A DNA stretch of 64,000 nucleotides. It comes from Glutamicibacter halophytocola. GTDB taxonomy: Bacteria > Actinomycetota > Actinomycetes > Actinomycetales > Micrococcaceae. Positions 8,356 to 17,015 of the stretch are shown piece by piece. Below the pieces are notes generated by a model that was given only the letters and a program-made list of their open reading frames with translations, searched no databases and was not told the DNA's origin. Every line of letters starts with the position of its first letter. Position 1 is the stretch's first letter. The stretch covers positions 3,162,001 to 3,226,000 of the forward strand of contig NZ_CP012750.1 in the NCBI RefSeq assembly GCF_001302565.1, given 5' to 3'. Position numbers and translations under genes: made by a program.

Positions 8356-9672
8356 ATGACAACCACCACCAATGCCGCCAAGCCCGCGGCCGGGCATCGC
8401 AGCGTGGCCCGCACCCTCTTCGGCACCGGTGCCGGCAACGCCGTCGAATGGTATGACTGGGCGGTCTATGCGACCTTCGCCTCGTTCATCTCCACTCAGC
8501 TGTTCAGCCCTGCCGATCCCTCCAGCGCCTTCTTGATGACCCTGGCCATCTTCGCCGTCGGATTCGTCGCCCGCCCAGTCGGCGGTTTCCTCTTCGGCAT
8601 GATCGGCGACAAGTTCGGCCGCAAGGCCTCGATGACCCTGTCGGTGGCCCTGGCTTCGCTCGGCTCCCTGGCCATCGCGCTGACCCCGAGCTACGCCACC
8701 ATCGGCGCCGGCGCCTCGGCCCTGCTGGTGACCGCCCGCCTGGTGCAGGGCCTGGCCCACGGCGGCGAGCTGCCCAGCGCGCAGACCTACCTTTCGGAAA
8801 TGGCTCCGGCCGAGCGCCGCGGCCTGTGGTCCTCGCTGATCTACGTTTCGGGCACCACCGGCATCCTGTTCGGAACGCTGCTCGGCGCGGTGCTCTCCAC
8901 CGTGCTCACGGTGGAGCAGATGCAGGGCTTCGGCTGGCGCATCCCCTTCGCCCTCGGCGCGCTGTTCGGCTTTGTCGCCCTGCTCATGCGCTCGCGCATG
9001 GAGGAATCGGCCGTCTTTGAAAGCGGCCAGCAGAACCCGGGAAGCACGCAGGCCGGCAAGCCGCGGCTGCTGGCGGACATGGCCCGGCATTGGCGCCAGG
9101 CATTGCAGGTCATCGGCCTGACTGTGGGCCTGACCGTGGTCTACTACGTCTGGGGCGTCTCCACCCCGGCCTATGCCATCAACGTGCTGGGCGTGGATGC
9201 CAAGGGCGCTCTGTGGGCCGGTGTGGCCGCGAATATCGTCTTCATCCTGGTACTGCCGCTGTGGGGCCGGCTCTCGGATAAGATCGGGCGGCGCCCGGTG
9301 CTGCTGATCAGCTCCGCCGGTGCGATCGCCTGCTACTTCCCGGCCAGCGCCCTGCTGCAGGATTCAGCCCTCCAGCTGGCGGTGTCCATGTCGCTGATGC
9401 TGGTGTTCATCGGAGGATTCGCATCCATCGGCCCGGCGGTCTACGCCGAGCTCTTCCCCACCTCGGTGCGCACCATTGGCGTCGCGGTGCCATACGCGAT
9501 CTGCGTTGCGGCCTTCGGCGGCACGGCGGCCTACCTGCAGGCCGGGTTCGAAACCTGGTTCGGCGATGCCGGCCGCAGCTACTTCGGGTTCTACGCCATC
9601 GCCATGCTGCTGTTCACGGTGATCACCATCCTGACCCTGAAGGAAACCCGCGGCAAGGACCTGTCCAGCTAG
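8356..9672 (+). CDS. MFS transporter, metabolite:proton symporter (MHS) type
   Basis: The 438-residue protein has about 12 membrane segments. The hallmark MFS loop GDKFGRKASM occurs after helix 2 and a related SDKIGRRPVL in the second half. The opening motif GNAVEWYDWAVYATFASFIS is typical of the ProP/ShiA/KgtP branch, which imports carboxylates, osmolytes or aromatic acids with protons. It follows the amidohydrolase by 9 nt and probably imports that enzyme's substrate. A strong terminator closes the operon. Confidence 0.88.
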   Translation: MTTTTNAAKPAAGHRSVARTLFGTGAGNAVEWYDWAVYATFASFISTQLFSPADPSSAFLMTLAIFAVGFVARPVGGFLFGMIGDKFGRKASMTLSVALASLGSLAIALTPSYATIGAGASALLVTARLVQGLAHGGELPSAQTYLSEMAPAERRGLWSSLIYVSGTTGILFGTLLGAVLSTVLTVEQMQGFGWRIPFALGALFGFVALLMRSRMEESAVFESGQQNPGSTQAGKPRLLADMARHWRQALQVIGLTVGLTVVYYVWGVSTPAYAINVLGVDAKGALWAGVAANIVFILVLPLWGRLSDKIGRRPVLLISSAGAIACYFPASALLQDSALQLAVSMSLMLVFIGGFASIGPAVYAELFPTSVRTIGVAVPYAICVAAFGGTAAYLQAGFETWFGDAGRSYFGFYAIAMLLFTVITILTLKETRGKDLSS

Positions 9673-9714
9673 GAAAATCCCGCAGCTGGCTCACCAGCGC
9701 TGAACCAGCCGCGC

Positions 9715-9749
9715 AACGGCCGAGCGGAACCGCATCCGCTCGGCCGTTT
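9715..9749. terminator. Rho-independent terminator after the MFS gene
   Basis: A perfect 13-bp stem (9715-9727 with 9736-9748, AACGGCCGAGCGG on the left) encloses an 8-nt loop, followed by a short T run. It sits between the convergent MFS and HxlR genes and can serve both. Confidence 0.75.
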
Positions 9750-9779
9750 CGCTGCGTTCCCCGCCCGTGCAGCTGGCCG

Positions 9780-10148
9780 CTAGCCGCGGGCGTCGAACTC
9801 GTCGCGGGCTTTGAGCACCTTGGATGCATGGTTCTCGGACCACTTGCGCAGCGTTTCCATGGGGCCCAGCAGGCTGTGGCCAACCTCGGTGAGCTCATAG
9901 TCCACGCGGACCGGGACCTGGGCGAAGACGGTGCGCTGCACCAGCCCGTCGCGCTCAAGGGTGCGCAGGGTGCTGGTGAGCACTTTTGGAGTGACGCTGC
10001 CGATGCGCTGGCGTAACTCGGAGAAACGTTGCGGCCCGCCAGCTAGGCCAAGCAGGACCAGCGGTGTCCATTTATCCCCGAGGCGCTGCATAATTTCACG
10101 TGAAGGACAGTTCTGCACGAAGACATTGAATGACTCATGGCTATCCAT
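9780..10148 (-). CDS. HxlR-family winged-helix regulator
   Basis: This 122-residue protein has the HxlR fold. A conserved N-terminal Cys14 (QNCPSREIM) may be a redox sensor, followed by LGDKWTPLVLLGL, a winged helix with FSELRQRI and VLTSTLRTLERDGLVQR, and the closing YELTEVGHSL. It is divergent from an NAD(P)-binding protein across 83 bp, the standard arrangement for HxlR regulators that respond to thiol-reactive or electrophilic compounds. It likely represses that gene and itself. Confidence 0.88.
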   Translation of the reverse strand: MDSHESFNVFVQNCPSREIMQRLGDKWTPLVLLGLAGGPQRFSELRQRIGSVTPKVLTSTLRTLERDGLVQRTVFAQVPVRVDYELTEVGHSLLGPMETLRKWSENHASKVLKARDEFDARG

Positions 10149-10165
10149 TAGGAAACCTAGTTTCG

Positions 10166-10211
10166 TTGTAGTAGTCAGTATCTAAAGGATATCATCGTGT
10201 TGTACGACAAC
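10166..10211 (+). promoter_or_regulatory. Promoter and candidate HxlR operator
   Basis: TTGTAG at 10166-10171 and TATCAT at 10190-10195 are separated by 18 nt and form a plausible sigma-70-type promoter for the NAD(P)-binding gene. A dyad GTTGT-ACG-ACAAC at 10199-10211 overlaps the expected transcription start, where a repressor would block. HxlR binding is inferred from the divergent arrangement. Confidence 0.5.
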
Positions 10212-10231
10212 CAATCAACAGGAGAATCACC

Positions 10232-10840
10232 ATGAAGATCGCAGTCTACGGAGCCACCGGCATGGTCGGCACTGAAGTTGTTGCCGAAGCCATTTCCCGC
10301 GGCCACGAAGTCACCGCGGTAACCCGCTCCGGCACCGAAGTCGCCGGCACCACCGCCGTCGCAGCCGAACTGGACGACGCTGCAACCTACCGCGAACTCG
10401 GCAAGAACAATGACGTCATCGTCATCTCCGTTCCGCCATCGCGCACCGGCGGAGACCACCAGGAATACCTGGACGCTTTCGAGGAAATCACCGAAACCCT
10501 CACCCCAGCGCGCCTGATCGTCGTTGGCGGCGCGGGCGCCACCGAAATCAACGGTGTCCGCCTGGTCGACAGCCCGGATTTCCCCGAGGCGTACAAAGCC
10601 GAAGCGCTTACCGCAGCTGCCGTCTACGACATGTTCACCTCCGTCTCCGGAATCACCTGGACCGTCGTTGCACCAGCCCCGGTCATCGCACCGGGCCGCC
10701 GCACCGGAAGCTACGCCAAGGGCACCGATTCGCCAGCCGGCGACTTCGTTTCCAGCCAGGACTTCGCGGTGGCAATCCTCGACGAAATCGAAACCCCGGC
10801 ACACGAAAACCGCCGGCTGACCGTAGCCAGCGAAAAGTAG
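10232..10840 (+). CDS. NAD(P)-binding protein (atypical SDR, NmrA/YwnB-like)
   Basis: The 202-residue protein begins with the Rossmann dinucleotide motif YGATGMVG at residues 5-12 and continues with an SDR-like alternation (VIVISVPPSRTGG, RLIVVGGAGA). The classical YxxxK active site is replaced by a weakly similar EAYKAEALTAA, as is usual for atypical SDRs. A GGAG ribosome-binding site precedes ATG 10232. The gene is controlled by the divergent HxlR gene and is probably a quinone/aldehyde reductase or redox-sensing protein. The substrate cannot be read from sequence. Confidence 0.85.
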   Translation: MKIAVYGATGMVGTEVVAEAISRGHEVTAVTRSGTEVAGTTAVAAELDDAATYRELGKNNDVIVISVPPSRTGGDHQEYLDAFEEITETLTPARLIVVGGAGATEINGVRLVDSPDFPEAYKAEALTAAAVYDMFTSVSGITWTVVAPAPVIAPGRRTGSYAKGTDSPAGDFVSSQDFAVAILDEIETPAHENRRLTVASEK

Positions 10841-10865
10841 ATACCCGACGCCCGAAGCCGTGCAG

Positions 10866-10911
10866 TGCATTCGTCGGATCCGCGCCGCAGGGCGCCGATC
10901 TGACGAATGCA
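10866..10911. repeat. Long hairpin upstream of the peptide transporter operon
   Basis: Arms 10866-10880 and 10897-10911 match in 14 of 15 positions (TGCATTCGTCGGATC on the left). An inner GCGCC/GGCGC stem lengthens the hairpin to about 20 bp. No T run follows, so it could be a terminator for the preceding gene or an operator/attenuator for the transporter operon starting at 10972. Confidence 0.5.
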
Positions 10912-10971
10912 ACGTACATGGCTAAAGTTGGAGTGGTCATTCCACTAGCACCCCGAGGTAAGTTACTTCCC

Positions 10972-12633
10972 ATGCAACGCAACTCGCGCTCTTCGCGTAT
11001 TCTGGCCGGCGCCTTCGCACTGCCATTAATCGGCGCCCTCTTGGCCGGCTGCTCTTCAACGGGCAGCTCCGATTCCACGGCGCAAGGCAAAGAACCGGTC
11101 ACCGGCGGCACCATGGTCTATGCCTCGGGGGACGCAGAGCCAAGCTGCCTGGACCCGCACGTTGGCGGCAACTACCCGCAGGCACTGGTGGCCAGCCAAT
11201 ATCTGGAATCCCTGTTCACCAAGGATGCCAACGGCGAGATCATCCCATGGCTGGCCGAGAGCACGGAAGTCTCCAAGGACGGATTGACCCGCACCATCAA
11301 GCTGCGCGAGGGCATCAAGTTCACCGATGGGACCAAGCTCACCGCGAACGCCATCAAGGCCAACGTCAAGCACCTCAAGGACCCCAATACCGCTTCCTCC
11401 ACCGGATACCTCGCCGTGGGCAAAGTGGTCAGTGTTGAGGCCAAAGATGAGCTGACCGCAGTCCTCAAGCTGTCCGCTCCGGATAACGCGCTGCTCGAAT
11501 CCCTAGCGATGCCGTGGACCGCCATCGAATCCCCCAAGGCCCTGGAACGCGACCAGGCCACGAACTGCGCTGCCCCGGTGGGCACCGGACCGTTCAAGGT
11601 CGAATCCTGGGAGCATCAGAAGGCCGTGAACCTGGTCCGCAACGATGGCTATGTCCTGCCGGTCGCTGATGAAAAGCGCACCAGCAGCACCGCCTACCTG
11701 GATGGCATTACCTGGCGTTTCATCCCGGAAGCCGCCACCCGCTATGCGGCGTTGCAATCCGGCGAAGTCGACGTGATCGATAACGCCCAGCCTGACACCA
11801 TTGCCTCGGCCTCCGATGCCGGATTGGGCCACCTCGATGCGCCGCGCCCCGGTGCCTCGAACCGCATCGAGCTCAACAGCTCCAAGGCGCCATTTGACGA
11901 CCAGCGAGTCCGCGAAGCCTTCATCCGCGCGGTCGATGCGAACACCGGAGTCTCCGCGTTGTTCTTCGGCACCGCCCAGCGCAGCAATTCGCTGCTATCC
12001 TCCGTGGAGCCACTGGGATACTCGGACGAATCGCTGTTCACCACCGATACCGCCAAGGCCAACCAGCTGCTCGATGATGCCGGCTGGAGCGAACGCGATG
12101 CCCAGGGCTACCGCGTGAAGAATGGCAAGCGCTTGAGCTTGGCCTTCCCGGTCTCCACCAACCAGTCGGTCCCGGCCGAGCAGTCCCTCTTCGAGCAGTT
12201 CCAGGCCCAGGCCAAGGCCGTGGGCTTCGAGGTGAAGATCGACCTGCTGGATCTGTCCAGCTGGTATGGCGCGCTAGCCAAGCACGAGTACAACCTGGTC
12301 TCCGCTCCATACACCAAGGTCGGCCCCTCGGTGCTGCGCGTGCTCTACCACTCCGACTCCACGGTTCCTGCCCCTTCGGGCTACTTCGCCAATAACGCCC
12401 AGGTGAAGAACAAGAAGCTCGACCAGCTGCTGAACAAGGCCGAAGAGACCGAGGATGGCGCGCAGCGCGCCTCGCTCTACGAGCAGGCGCAGAAGATCGT
12501 GCTCGAGGGCTACTACGTGCTGCCGCTGTATGACCAGCAGAATCATTTCCTCTACGGCAAGAACGTGCACGGCGTCGGAACCACCACGGCGGTGTCCTCC
12601 CCGATCTACTTCGACACCTTCCTGGACCAGTAG
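10972..12633 (+). CDS. Peptide/nickel-type ABC transporter substrate-binding lipoprotein
   Basis: The mature 553-residue product is a periplasmic-binding-protein family 5 (DppA/OppA-like) lipoprotein. The signal peptide ends in a lipobox LLAGC near residue 25. The SBP_5 signature follows: LREGIKFTDGTKLTANAIKANVKHL near residue 110, VGTGPFKVESW near residue 200, and VREAFIRAVD near residue 310. ATG 10972 has a GAGGTA sequence upstream; a longer frame to 10918 is unlikely because it would push the signal peptide inside. It is anchored outside the membrane and delivers peptides or a similar ligand to the permeases encoded next. It is the first gene of a four-gene operon. Confidence 0.92.
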   Translation: MQRNSRSSRILAGAFALPLIGALLAGCSSTGSSDSTAQGKEPVTGGTMVYASGDAEPSCLDPHVGGNYPQALVASQYLESLFTKDANGEIIPWLAESTEVSKDGLTRTIKLREGIKFTDGTKLTANAIKANVKHLKDPNTASSTGYLAVGKVVSVEAKDELTAVLKLSAPDNALLESLAMPWTAIESPKALERDQATNCAAPVGTGPFKVESWEHQKAVNLVRNDGYVLPVADEKRTSSTAYLDGITWRFIPEAATRYAALQSGEVDVIDNAQPDTIASASDAGLGHLDAPRPGASNRIELNSSKAPFDDQRVREAFIRAVDANTGVSALFFGTAQRSNSLLSSVEPLGYSDESLFTTDTAKANQLLDDAGWSERDAQGYRVKNGKRLSLAFPVSTNQSVPAEQSLFEQFQAQAKAVGFEVKIDLLDLSSWYGALAKHEYNLVSAPYTKVGPSVLRVLYHSDSTVPAPSGYFANNAQVKNKKLDQLLNKAEETEDGAQRASLYEQAQKIVLEGYYVLPLYDQQNHFLYGKNVHGVGTTTAVSSPIYFDTFLDQ

Positions 12634-12639
12634 CCCCTG

Positions 12640-13572
12640 ATGGGCACGGTTGCTTGGGCTGGGCGCAAGATCGGCGGCGCCCTGGTGGTGCTATGGCTGG
12701 TGGCCACGGCCATCTTCATCGCCATCCGGCTGATCCCCGGCGACCCGGCCGAAGCAATCATGGGCGGACCGGGCTCCCAGGCTTCGGCCGAAGCCCTGGC
12801 CGCCGCCCGGGCAGAGTACGCGTTGGACCAGCCGCTCTTCGCGCAATACCTGCTGTATCTGGGCAAGCTGCTGGTGCTGGACTTCGGCACCTCCTACTCC
12901 CTGAAACAGCCGGTCGCCCAGGTCATGGGCGAGGTTCTGCCCAATACCCTGTGGCTCTCGCTGCTGGCCCTGGCCGCCGCCTGGCTGATGGCCCTGTGCT
13001 TCGCCGCGGCAGCCACCCGGTCCAGCCGCTTTGCCAGCCAGCTGGGCAGCCTGATGGAAATCATCGCCGCCGCCGTCCCGCATTTCTGGCTCGGCGCGGT
13101 GCTGATCATGCTCTTCTCCTCCGCATTGGGCTGGCTGCCTGCCGTGGACAACGGCTCCGCCCAAGGCCTGGTGCTCCCGGTGCTGACCCTGGCGCTGCCG
13201 CTGGCTGGATTCCTCACCCAATTGATGCGCGATTCCCTGGGCGAGGCGATGGGCAGCCAGTTCGCCCTGGCCGCCCGGGCCCGCGGCGAAAGCCGGCTCA
13301 AGCTCTTCTGGCGCCATGGCCTGCGCCATGCGGCCCTGCCTGCGCTGGGCCTGACCGGCTGGGCGTTTTCTTCGCTGCTCTCCGGAGCCGTGGTGGTCGA
13401 AGCAATTTTCGCCCGCCCGGGCCTTGGCCGCTCCCTGCTCTCCGCGGTCTTGGCCCGCGATATTCCGATGGTTACCGGCATCGCCTTGTTCTCCGCGCTG
13501 GTCTACATCGTGGTCATGGCCTTGGCCGAAGGGCTCGAACGGCTCATCAACCCGGCGGGTGATCAGCGATGA
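12640..13572 (+). CDS. ABC transporter permease, DppB type
   Basis: This 310-residue permease has about six membrane helices. The N-terminal IAIRLIPGDPAEAIMGG segment is typical of DppB/OppB, and the EAA loop (ARARGESRLKLFWRHGLRHAALPAL) near residue 215 contacts the ATPase. It starts 6 nt after the binding protein and ends in an ATGA overlap with the second permease. Confidence 0.93.
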   Translation: MGTVAWAGRKIGGALVVLWLVATAIFIAIRLIPGDPAEAIMGGPGSQASAEALAAARAEYALDQPLFAQYLLYLGKLLVLDFGTSYSLKQPVAQVMGEVLPNTLWLSLLALAAAWLMALCFAAAATRSSRFASQLGSLMEIIAAAVPHFWLGAVLIMLFSSALGWLPAVDNGSAQGLVLPVLTLALPLAGFLTQLMRDSLGEAMGSQFALAARARGESRLKLFWRHGLRHAALPALGLTGWAFSSLLSGAVVVEAIFARPGLGRSLLSAVLARDIPMVTGIALFSALVYIVVMALAEGLERLINPAGDQR

Positions 13573-14366
13573 GCCGCACCGCAAAAATCCTCTCCGCCAT
13601 CGTCATCGGCCTCTGGCTGCTGATGGCCCTGGCGCCCTCGGTCCTGGCTCCCGGGGATCCGCTGGCCATCAACCCGGTGCAAGCCTTCCAGAAACCAGGG
13701 GCGGCGAACTTCTTCGGCACCGACGAATCGGGCCGCGATATCTACACCCGCGTCATCCATGGCGCCTCGGACTCGCTATCCATCGGCCTGGCCGCCACGG
13801 CCCTGGGCATGGGGCTGGCCATCATCCTGGGCACCGTTGCCGCGCTCTCCCCGCGCTTGATCGATGACATCATCCTGCGCGTGCTCGAAGCGCTCTATGC
13901 CATTCCCTCCTTGCTGATGGCACTGCTGATCATTGCCTTCACCGGTCCGGGCGTGGGCCCGGCCATCGTGGCCGTCGGCCTATCCACGGCTCCCGGCTAT
14001 GCCCGGCTGGTGCGCAGCCAAATCCGCAGCCTGAAGAACTCCGAAATGCTGGAGGCCGCCACCGTGCTCGGCCGCGGCAGCTGGCTCAAGGTCCGCAACC
14101 ATCTGGTGCCCAATGCGCTCAAGCCGCTGCTGGCGCTGGTGACCCTGGGCATCGGCCAGGCCGTCATTTGGGCCGCGGCCCTCTCCTTCCTCGGCCTGGG
14201 CGCCGCCCCGCCCGCTCCGGAATGGGGTGCCATGCTCTCGGCCGGCCGCACCTACCTGCACCTTGCCTGGTGGATGAGCCTCTTCCCAGGCCTTGCCATC
14301 GTGGCCGTCGCGGTGTCCGCAACCCTGATCGGCCGCGCCCTGGGCGGAAAGGTGAAGTCGCTATGA
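13569..14366 (+). CDS. ABC transporter permease, DppC type
   Basis: The 265-residue partner permease shows the DppC pattern: an N-terminal helix, then FGTDESGRDIYTRVIHGAS near residue 48. The EAA loop is EAATVLGRGSWLKVRNHLVPNA near residue 160. ATGA overlaps at both ends couple it to dppB-like and ATPase genes, giving a fixed subunit ratio. Confidence 0.93.
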   Translation: MSRTAKILSAIVIGLWLLMALAPSVLAPGDPLAINPVQAFQKPGAANFFGTDESGRDIYTRVIHGASDSLSIGLAATALGMGLAIILGTVAALSPRLIDDIILRVLEALYAIPSLLMALLIIAFTGPGVGPAIVAVGLSTAPGYARLVRSQIRSLKNSEMLEAATVLGRGSWLKVRNHLVPNALKPLLALVTLGIGQAVIWAAALSFLGLGAAPPAPEWGAMLSAGRTYLHLAWWMSLFPGLAIVAVAVSATLIGRALGGKVKSL

Positions 14367-15958
14367 GTGAACAGGAGCTCATCACCGTCAAGGACCTGTC
14401 GGTCAGCTTCAACGGAGCACCCGCGGTGAAGAACATCTCCCTGGCTATCCGCGCTGGCCGGGTGCTGGCGCTGGTCGGCGAATCCGGATCCGGCAAATCC
14501 GTGACAGCGCGCAGCCTTTTGGGCCTTTCCGGCGGGAGTGTCAGCGCCGGCGAGCTTACCATTTGCGGGCGGGACGCGCTGGGCCTGGATGACCGGGCGT
14601 GGCAGAAGATCCGCGGCAATTCGATTTCGATGATTCTGCAAGATGCGCTGATGGCCTTGGACCCGCTGCGACCGGTGGGCCGGGAAATCGCTGACGGGCT
14701 CAAGGATCATGGCTCGCTGTCCAAGCCAGAGCGTGAGCAGCGGGTGCACGAGGTGCTCACGTCGGTAGGCATGCCCGAGCCCGGGCTGCGCGCCAAGCAG
14801 CGCTCCCCCGAGCTTTCCGGCGGCATGCGCCAGCGCGCCCTCATTGCCCAGGCGCTGGCCGGCAACCCGCAGGTGGTGATCGCCGATGAGGCAACCACCG
14901 CGCTGGATTCGGCACTGACGGCACTGGTCCTTTCGCAGCTGCGCAAGCTCAAGGAGCAGGGCCGCGGCGTGCTGATGATCAGCCATGATCTGGCGCAGGT
15001 GGCCCACCTGGCCGATGACATCGCGGTGATGCGCCACGGCGAAATCGTCGAAGCTGGACCGGCCGAACAGGTCTTGAATCACCCACAGCACGACTACACC
15101 CGCAAGCTCCTGCAAGCGGTGCCCTCGGGCGTCCCGCGCTTCGCGCCGCTTTCTGCAGCTGGCGCTGTGCTGCCGCCAGTACTTGCCCCGAAAATTATTG
15201 CCGGCCCGCCGGCCCTCTCGGCCAATAACCTGTCGAAGAGCTTTGGAAAGCACGCGGCTGTGGACGCGGTGAGCTTCGAATTGCCGCGGGGGAAAACCCT
15301 GGGCATAGTGGGTGAATCCGGGTCCGGGAAAACCACCACCGCGCGCATGGTGCTGGGTTTGCAGAAACCGGATTCCGGCACCGTTGACCTGCTCGGCGAG
15401 CGCTTCGCGCCCCTGGCCGAGGGGCAACGCCGAAAGCTACGCGAGCAGATGGGCGCGATCTACCAGAACCCCTTGGGCTCCTTTGATCCGCGCTATTCCG
15501 TCGGCCAGCTGCTGGCCGATGCGCTCAGCGGCGGCAAGACCAAGCGGACCGCTGGCTACCGCAACGAGGTGGCTGGATTGCTGGAACAAGTGGAACTTTC
15601 CACCAGCCTGCTTCCGCGCTCTCCTCGCGAGCTCTCCGGCGGACAGCGCCAGCGCCTGGCCATCGCTCGCGCCCTGGCGCCACGGCCTTCGGTGCTGGTT
15701 TTGGACGAGCCGGTGTCGGCGTTGGATGTTTCCATCCAGGCCACCGTTTTGGATCTGCTGGATCGGATTCAGCGCGAGACCGGAACCAGCTACCTGTTCA
15801 TCAGCCACGATCTGTCGGTCATCGAGCATATGAGCGATACCGTGGCGGTCATGCACCAGGGCAAAATCATCGAGCAGGGCGACACTGCGTCGATCTTCGC
15901 CTCGCCGCAGCAGGAATACACCCGGATGCTGCTCTCGGCGATGCCCCGGCTGCGCTGA
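14363..15958 (+). CDS. Fused ABC ATPase (DppD-DppF type, two nucleotide-binding domains)
   Basis: The 531-residue protein carries two complete ABC domains in one chain. The first has Walker A GESGSGKS near residue 39, signature LSGGMRQRA and Walker B VVIADEATTALD. The second has GESGSGKTT near residue 314, LSGGQRQRLAIARAL and VLVLDEPVSALD. The oligopeptide-type C-terminal extension follows each. It starts in an ATGA overlap with the DppC-type permease and completes the importer, energising both permeases. Fusion of the two ATPases is common in actinobacterial peptide transporters. Confidence 0.93.
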   Translation: MSEQELITVKDLSVSFNGAPAVKNISLAIRAGRVLALVGESGSGKSVTARSLLGLSGGSVSAGELTICGRDALGLDDRAWQKIRGNSISMILQDALMALDPLRPVGREIADGLKDHGSLSKPEREQRVHEVLTSVGMPEPGLRAKQRSPELSGGMRQRALIAQALAGNPQVVIADEATTALDSALTALVLSQLRKLKEQGRGVLMISHDLAQVAHLADDIAVMRHGEIVEAGPAEQVLNHPQHDYTRKLLQAVPSGVPRFAPLSAAGAVLPPVLAPKIIAGPPALSANNLSKSFGKHAAVDAVSFELPRGKTLGIVGESGSGKTTTARMVLGLQKPDSGTVDLLGERFAPLAEGQRRKLREQMGAIYQNPLGSFDPRYSVGQLLADALSGGKTKRTAGYRNEVAGLLEQVELSTSLLPRSPRELSGGQRQRLAIARALAPRPSVLVLDEPVSALDVSIQATVLDLLDRIQRETGTSYLFISHDLSVIEHMSDTVAVMHQGKIIEQGDTASIFASPQQEYTRMLLSAMPRLR

Positions 15959-16026
15959 GTCCTAAAGTTCCCGCTGGCACAGTTGACAAAATTTATGAGT
16001 TTCGCGGGGCTGGATCATCATCGATG

Positions 16027-16344
16027 TCAGCCGGCAATTTTGGCGCCATGCTGGTTTTCATGCGATTCATCAATGGTCACCCTGGATTCGATTCGCGCGC
16101 CGACTGCATTGGCGTATCGCCTGATCGTTTCCAGGCGCGGATTTGAATCGTACTGTTCCATTCTCGATACCCTTTGGCGTGTCACTCCAAGTATTATGGC
16201 GACTTCATCCTGCGTCATGCCACGCTCAACACGGATGTCAACGAGATCAGAAATCATCTGCCGATGAGACTGGGACAAGCTCTTCGCACGTTGTCGTATT
16301 GCTTCGGAATTCGACAAATGGGGCCAGCTGGTTTTATTTGCCAT
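16027..16344 (-). CDS. HigA-like XRE-family antitoxin
   Basis: The 105-residue protein has an N-terminal helical segment and a C-terminal Cro/CI-type HTH (MTQDEVAIILGVTRQRVSRMEQ near residue 45), followed by NPRLETIRRYANAVGARIE. This is the usual layout of HigA antitoxins of the HigB-first type. ATG 16344 is preferred to an upstream in-frame start at 16380. It lies 52 nt downstream of the RelE/HigB-like gene on the same strand. It presumably binds and neutralises that protein and represses the pair. Confidence 0.75.
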   Translation of the reverse strand: MANKTSWPHLSNSEAIRQRAKSLSQSHRQMISDLVDIRVERGMTQDEVAIILGVTRQRVSRMEQYDSNPRLETIRRYANAVGARIESRVTIDESHENQHGAKIAG

Positions 16345-16396
16345 GGCTGAAATGATAATTCCGCTCCTAACGCTGCGCAACTTTTAAGTTGCTTCT

Positions 16397-16849
16397 TCAG
16401 GTGAACCGGTACCTTGAGACCGCAAAGCCCATTTGCTCTTCCTGATCCCGCCGCGAGACCGCCAGCGATGCCTGCCCGTCGTGCCAGGTCCGCTTGATGC
16501 GCTTGTGCAATCTAACTAGAACTGAGGGGTAGCTTGAAGGTTCACCGTGATAGAAACGTAGTTTTCTTTGCAGAACCTGCAACCGAAGTTCATATAGATC
16601 AGGGTCCATCCGCACCGGCTTCAGTGGTGTTTTAGCATTTCCAACATGTAGTAATTTCCCAGCTGCTGCGTCCTCGAATAGCCCATCAATTTCTCCGAGA
16701 CAATGGTTTCGGGCGAAGAAATCGAGGCTATTGAGCCAGCCATCCAGCTCCATGACGCGTTTATTTGCGGCGTCGTAACTGAAGACCCACCTGTATGGCG
16801 CATTTTCTGGGTGGCTGCATCGCGAGTCCGCACCGCTTCGAGATTTCAT
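16397..16849 (-). CDS. RelE/HigB-like toxin (phage Gp49-like)
   Basis: The 150-residue protein resembles the HigB/Gp49 branch of RelE-fold mRNA interferases in its core: YELRLQVLQRKLRFYHGEPSSYPSVLVRLHKRIKR, near residues 88-122, reproduces the strand pattern and basic residues. The basic C-terminus (RRDQEEQMGF) follows. The N-terminal 70 residues are less typical. The toxin gene is upstream of the XRE gene, the HigBA order. A TANNNT hexamer (TAGCTT on the minus strand) lies 7 nt before the ATG, suggesting a leaderless mRNA. Toxicity is inferred. Confidence 0.6.
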   Translation of the reverse strand: MKSRSGADSRCSHPENAPYRWVFSYDAANKRVMELDGWLNSLDFFARNHCLGEIDGLFEDAAAGKLLHVGNAKTPLKPVRMDPDLYELRLQVLQRKLRFYHGEPSSYPSVLVRLHKRIKRTWHDGQASLAVSRRDQEEQMGFAVSRYRFT

Positions 16850-16952
16850 GAAACCGAAGCTAGCTAATAGTTTCCCCTACGAGCAGCTCCCCTACGCGAG
16901 TTCTGGAAATCCCTCTTGGCGCACGTCAAAAGTCGACGACTGAAAACGGCAA

Positions 16953-16994
16953 ATGCCCCGACGCCCAGCACGAATTGCGCGGACGCCGGGGCAT
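16953..16994 (-). terminator. Terminator of the acyl-CoA ligase gene
   Basis: Read on the minus strand, a 14-bp stem (ATGCCCCGGCGTCC pairing with the later complement, two G-U pairs) with a 14-nt loop lies 22 nt after the ligase stop. It is followed by a T-rich tail. Confidence 0.7.
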
Positions 16995-17015
16995 GACACC
17001 GAAGTCGACTGAACC

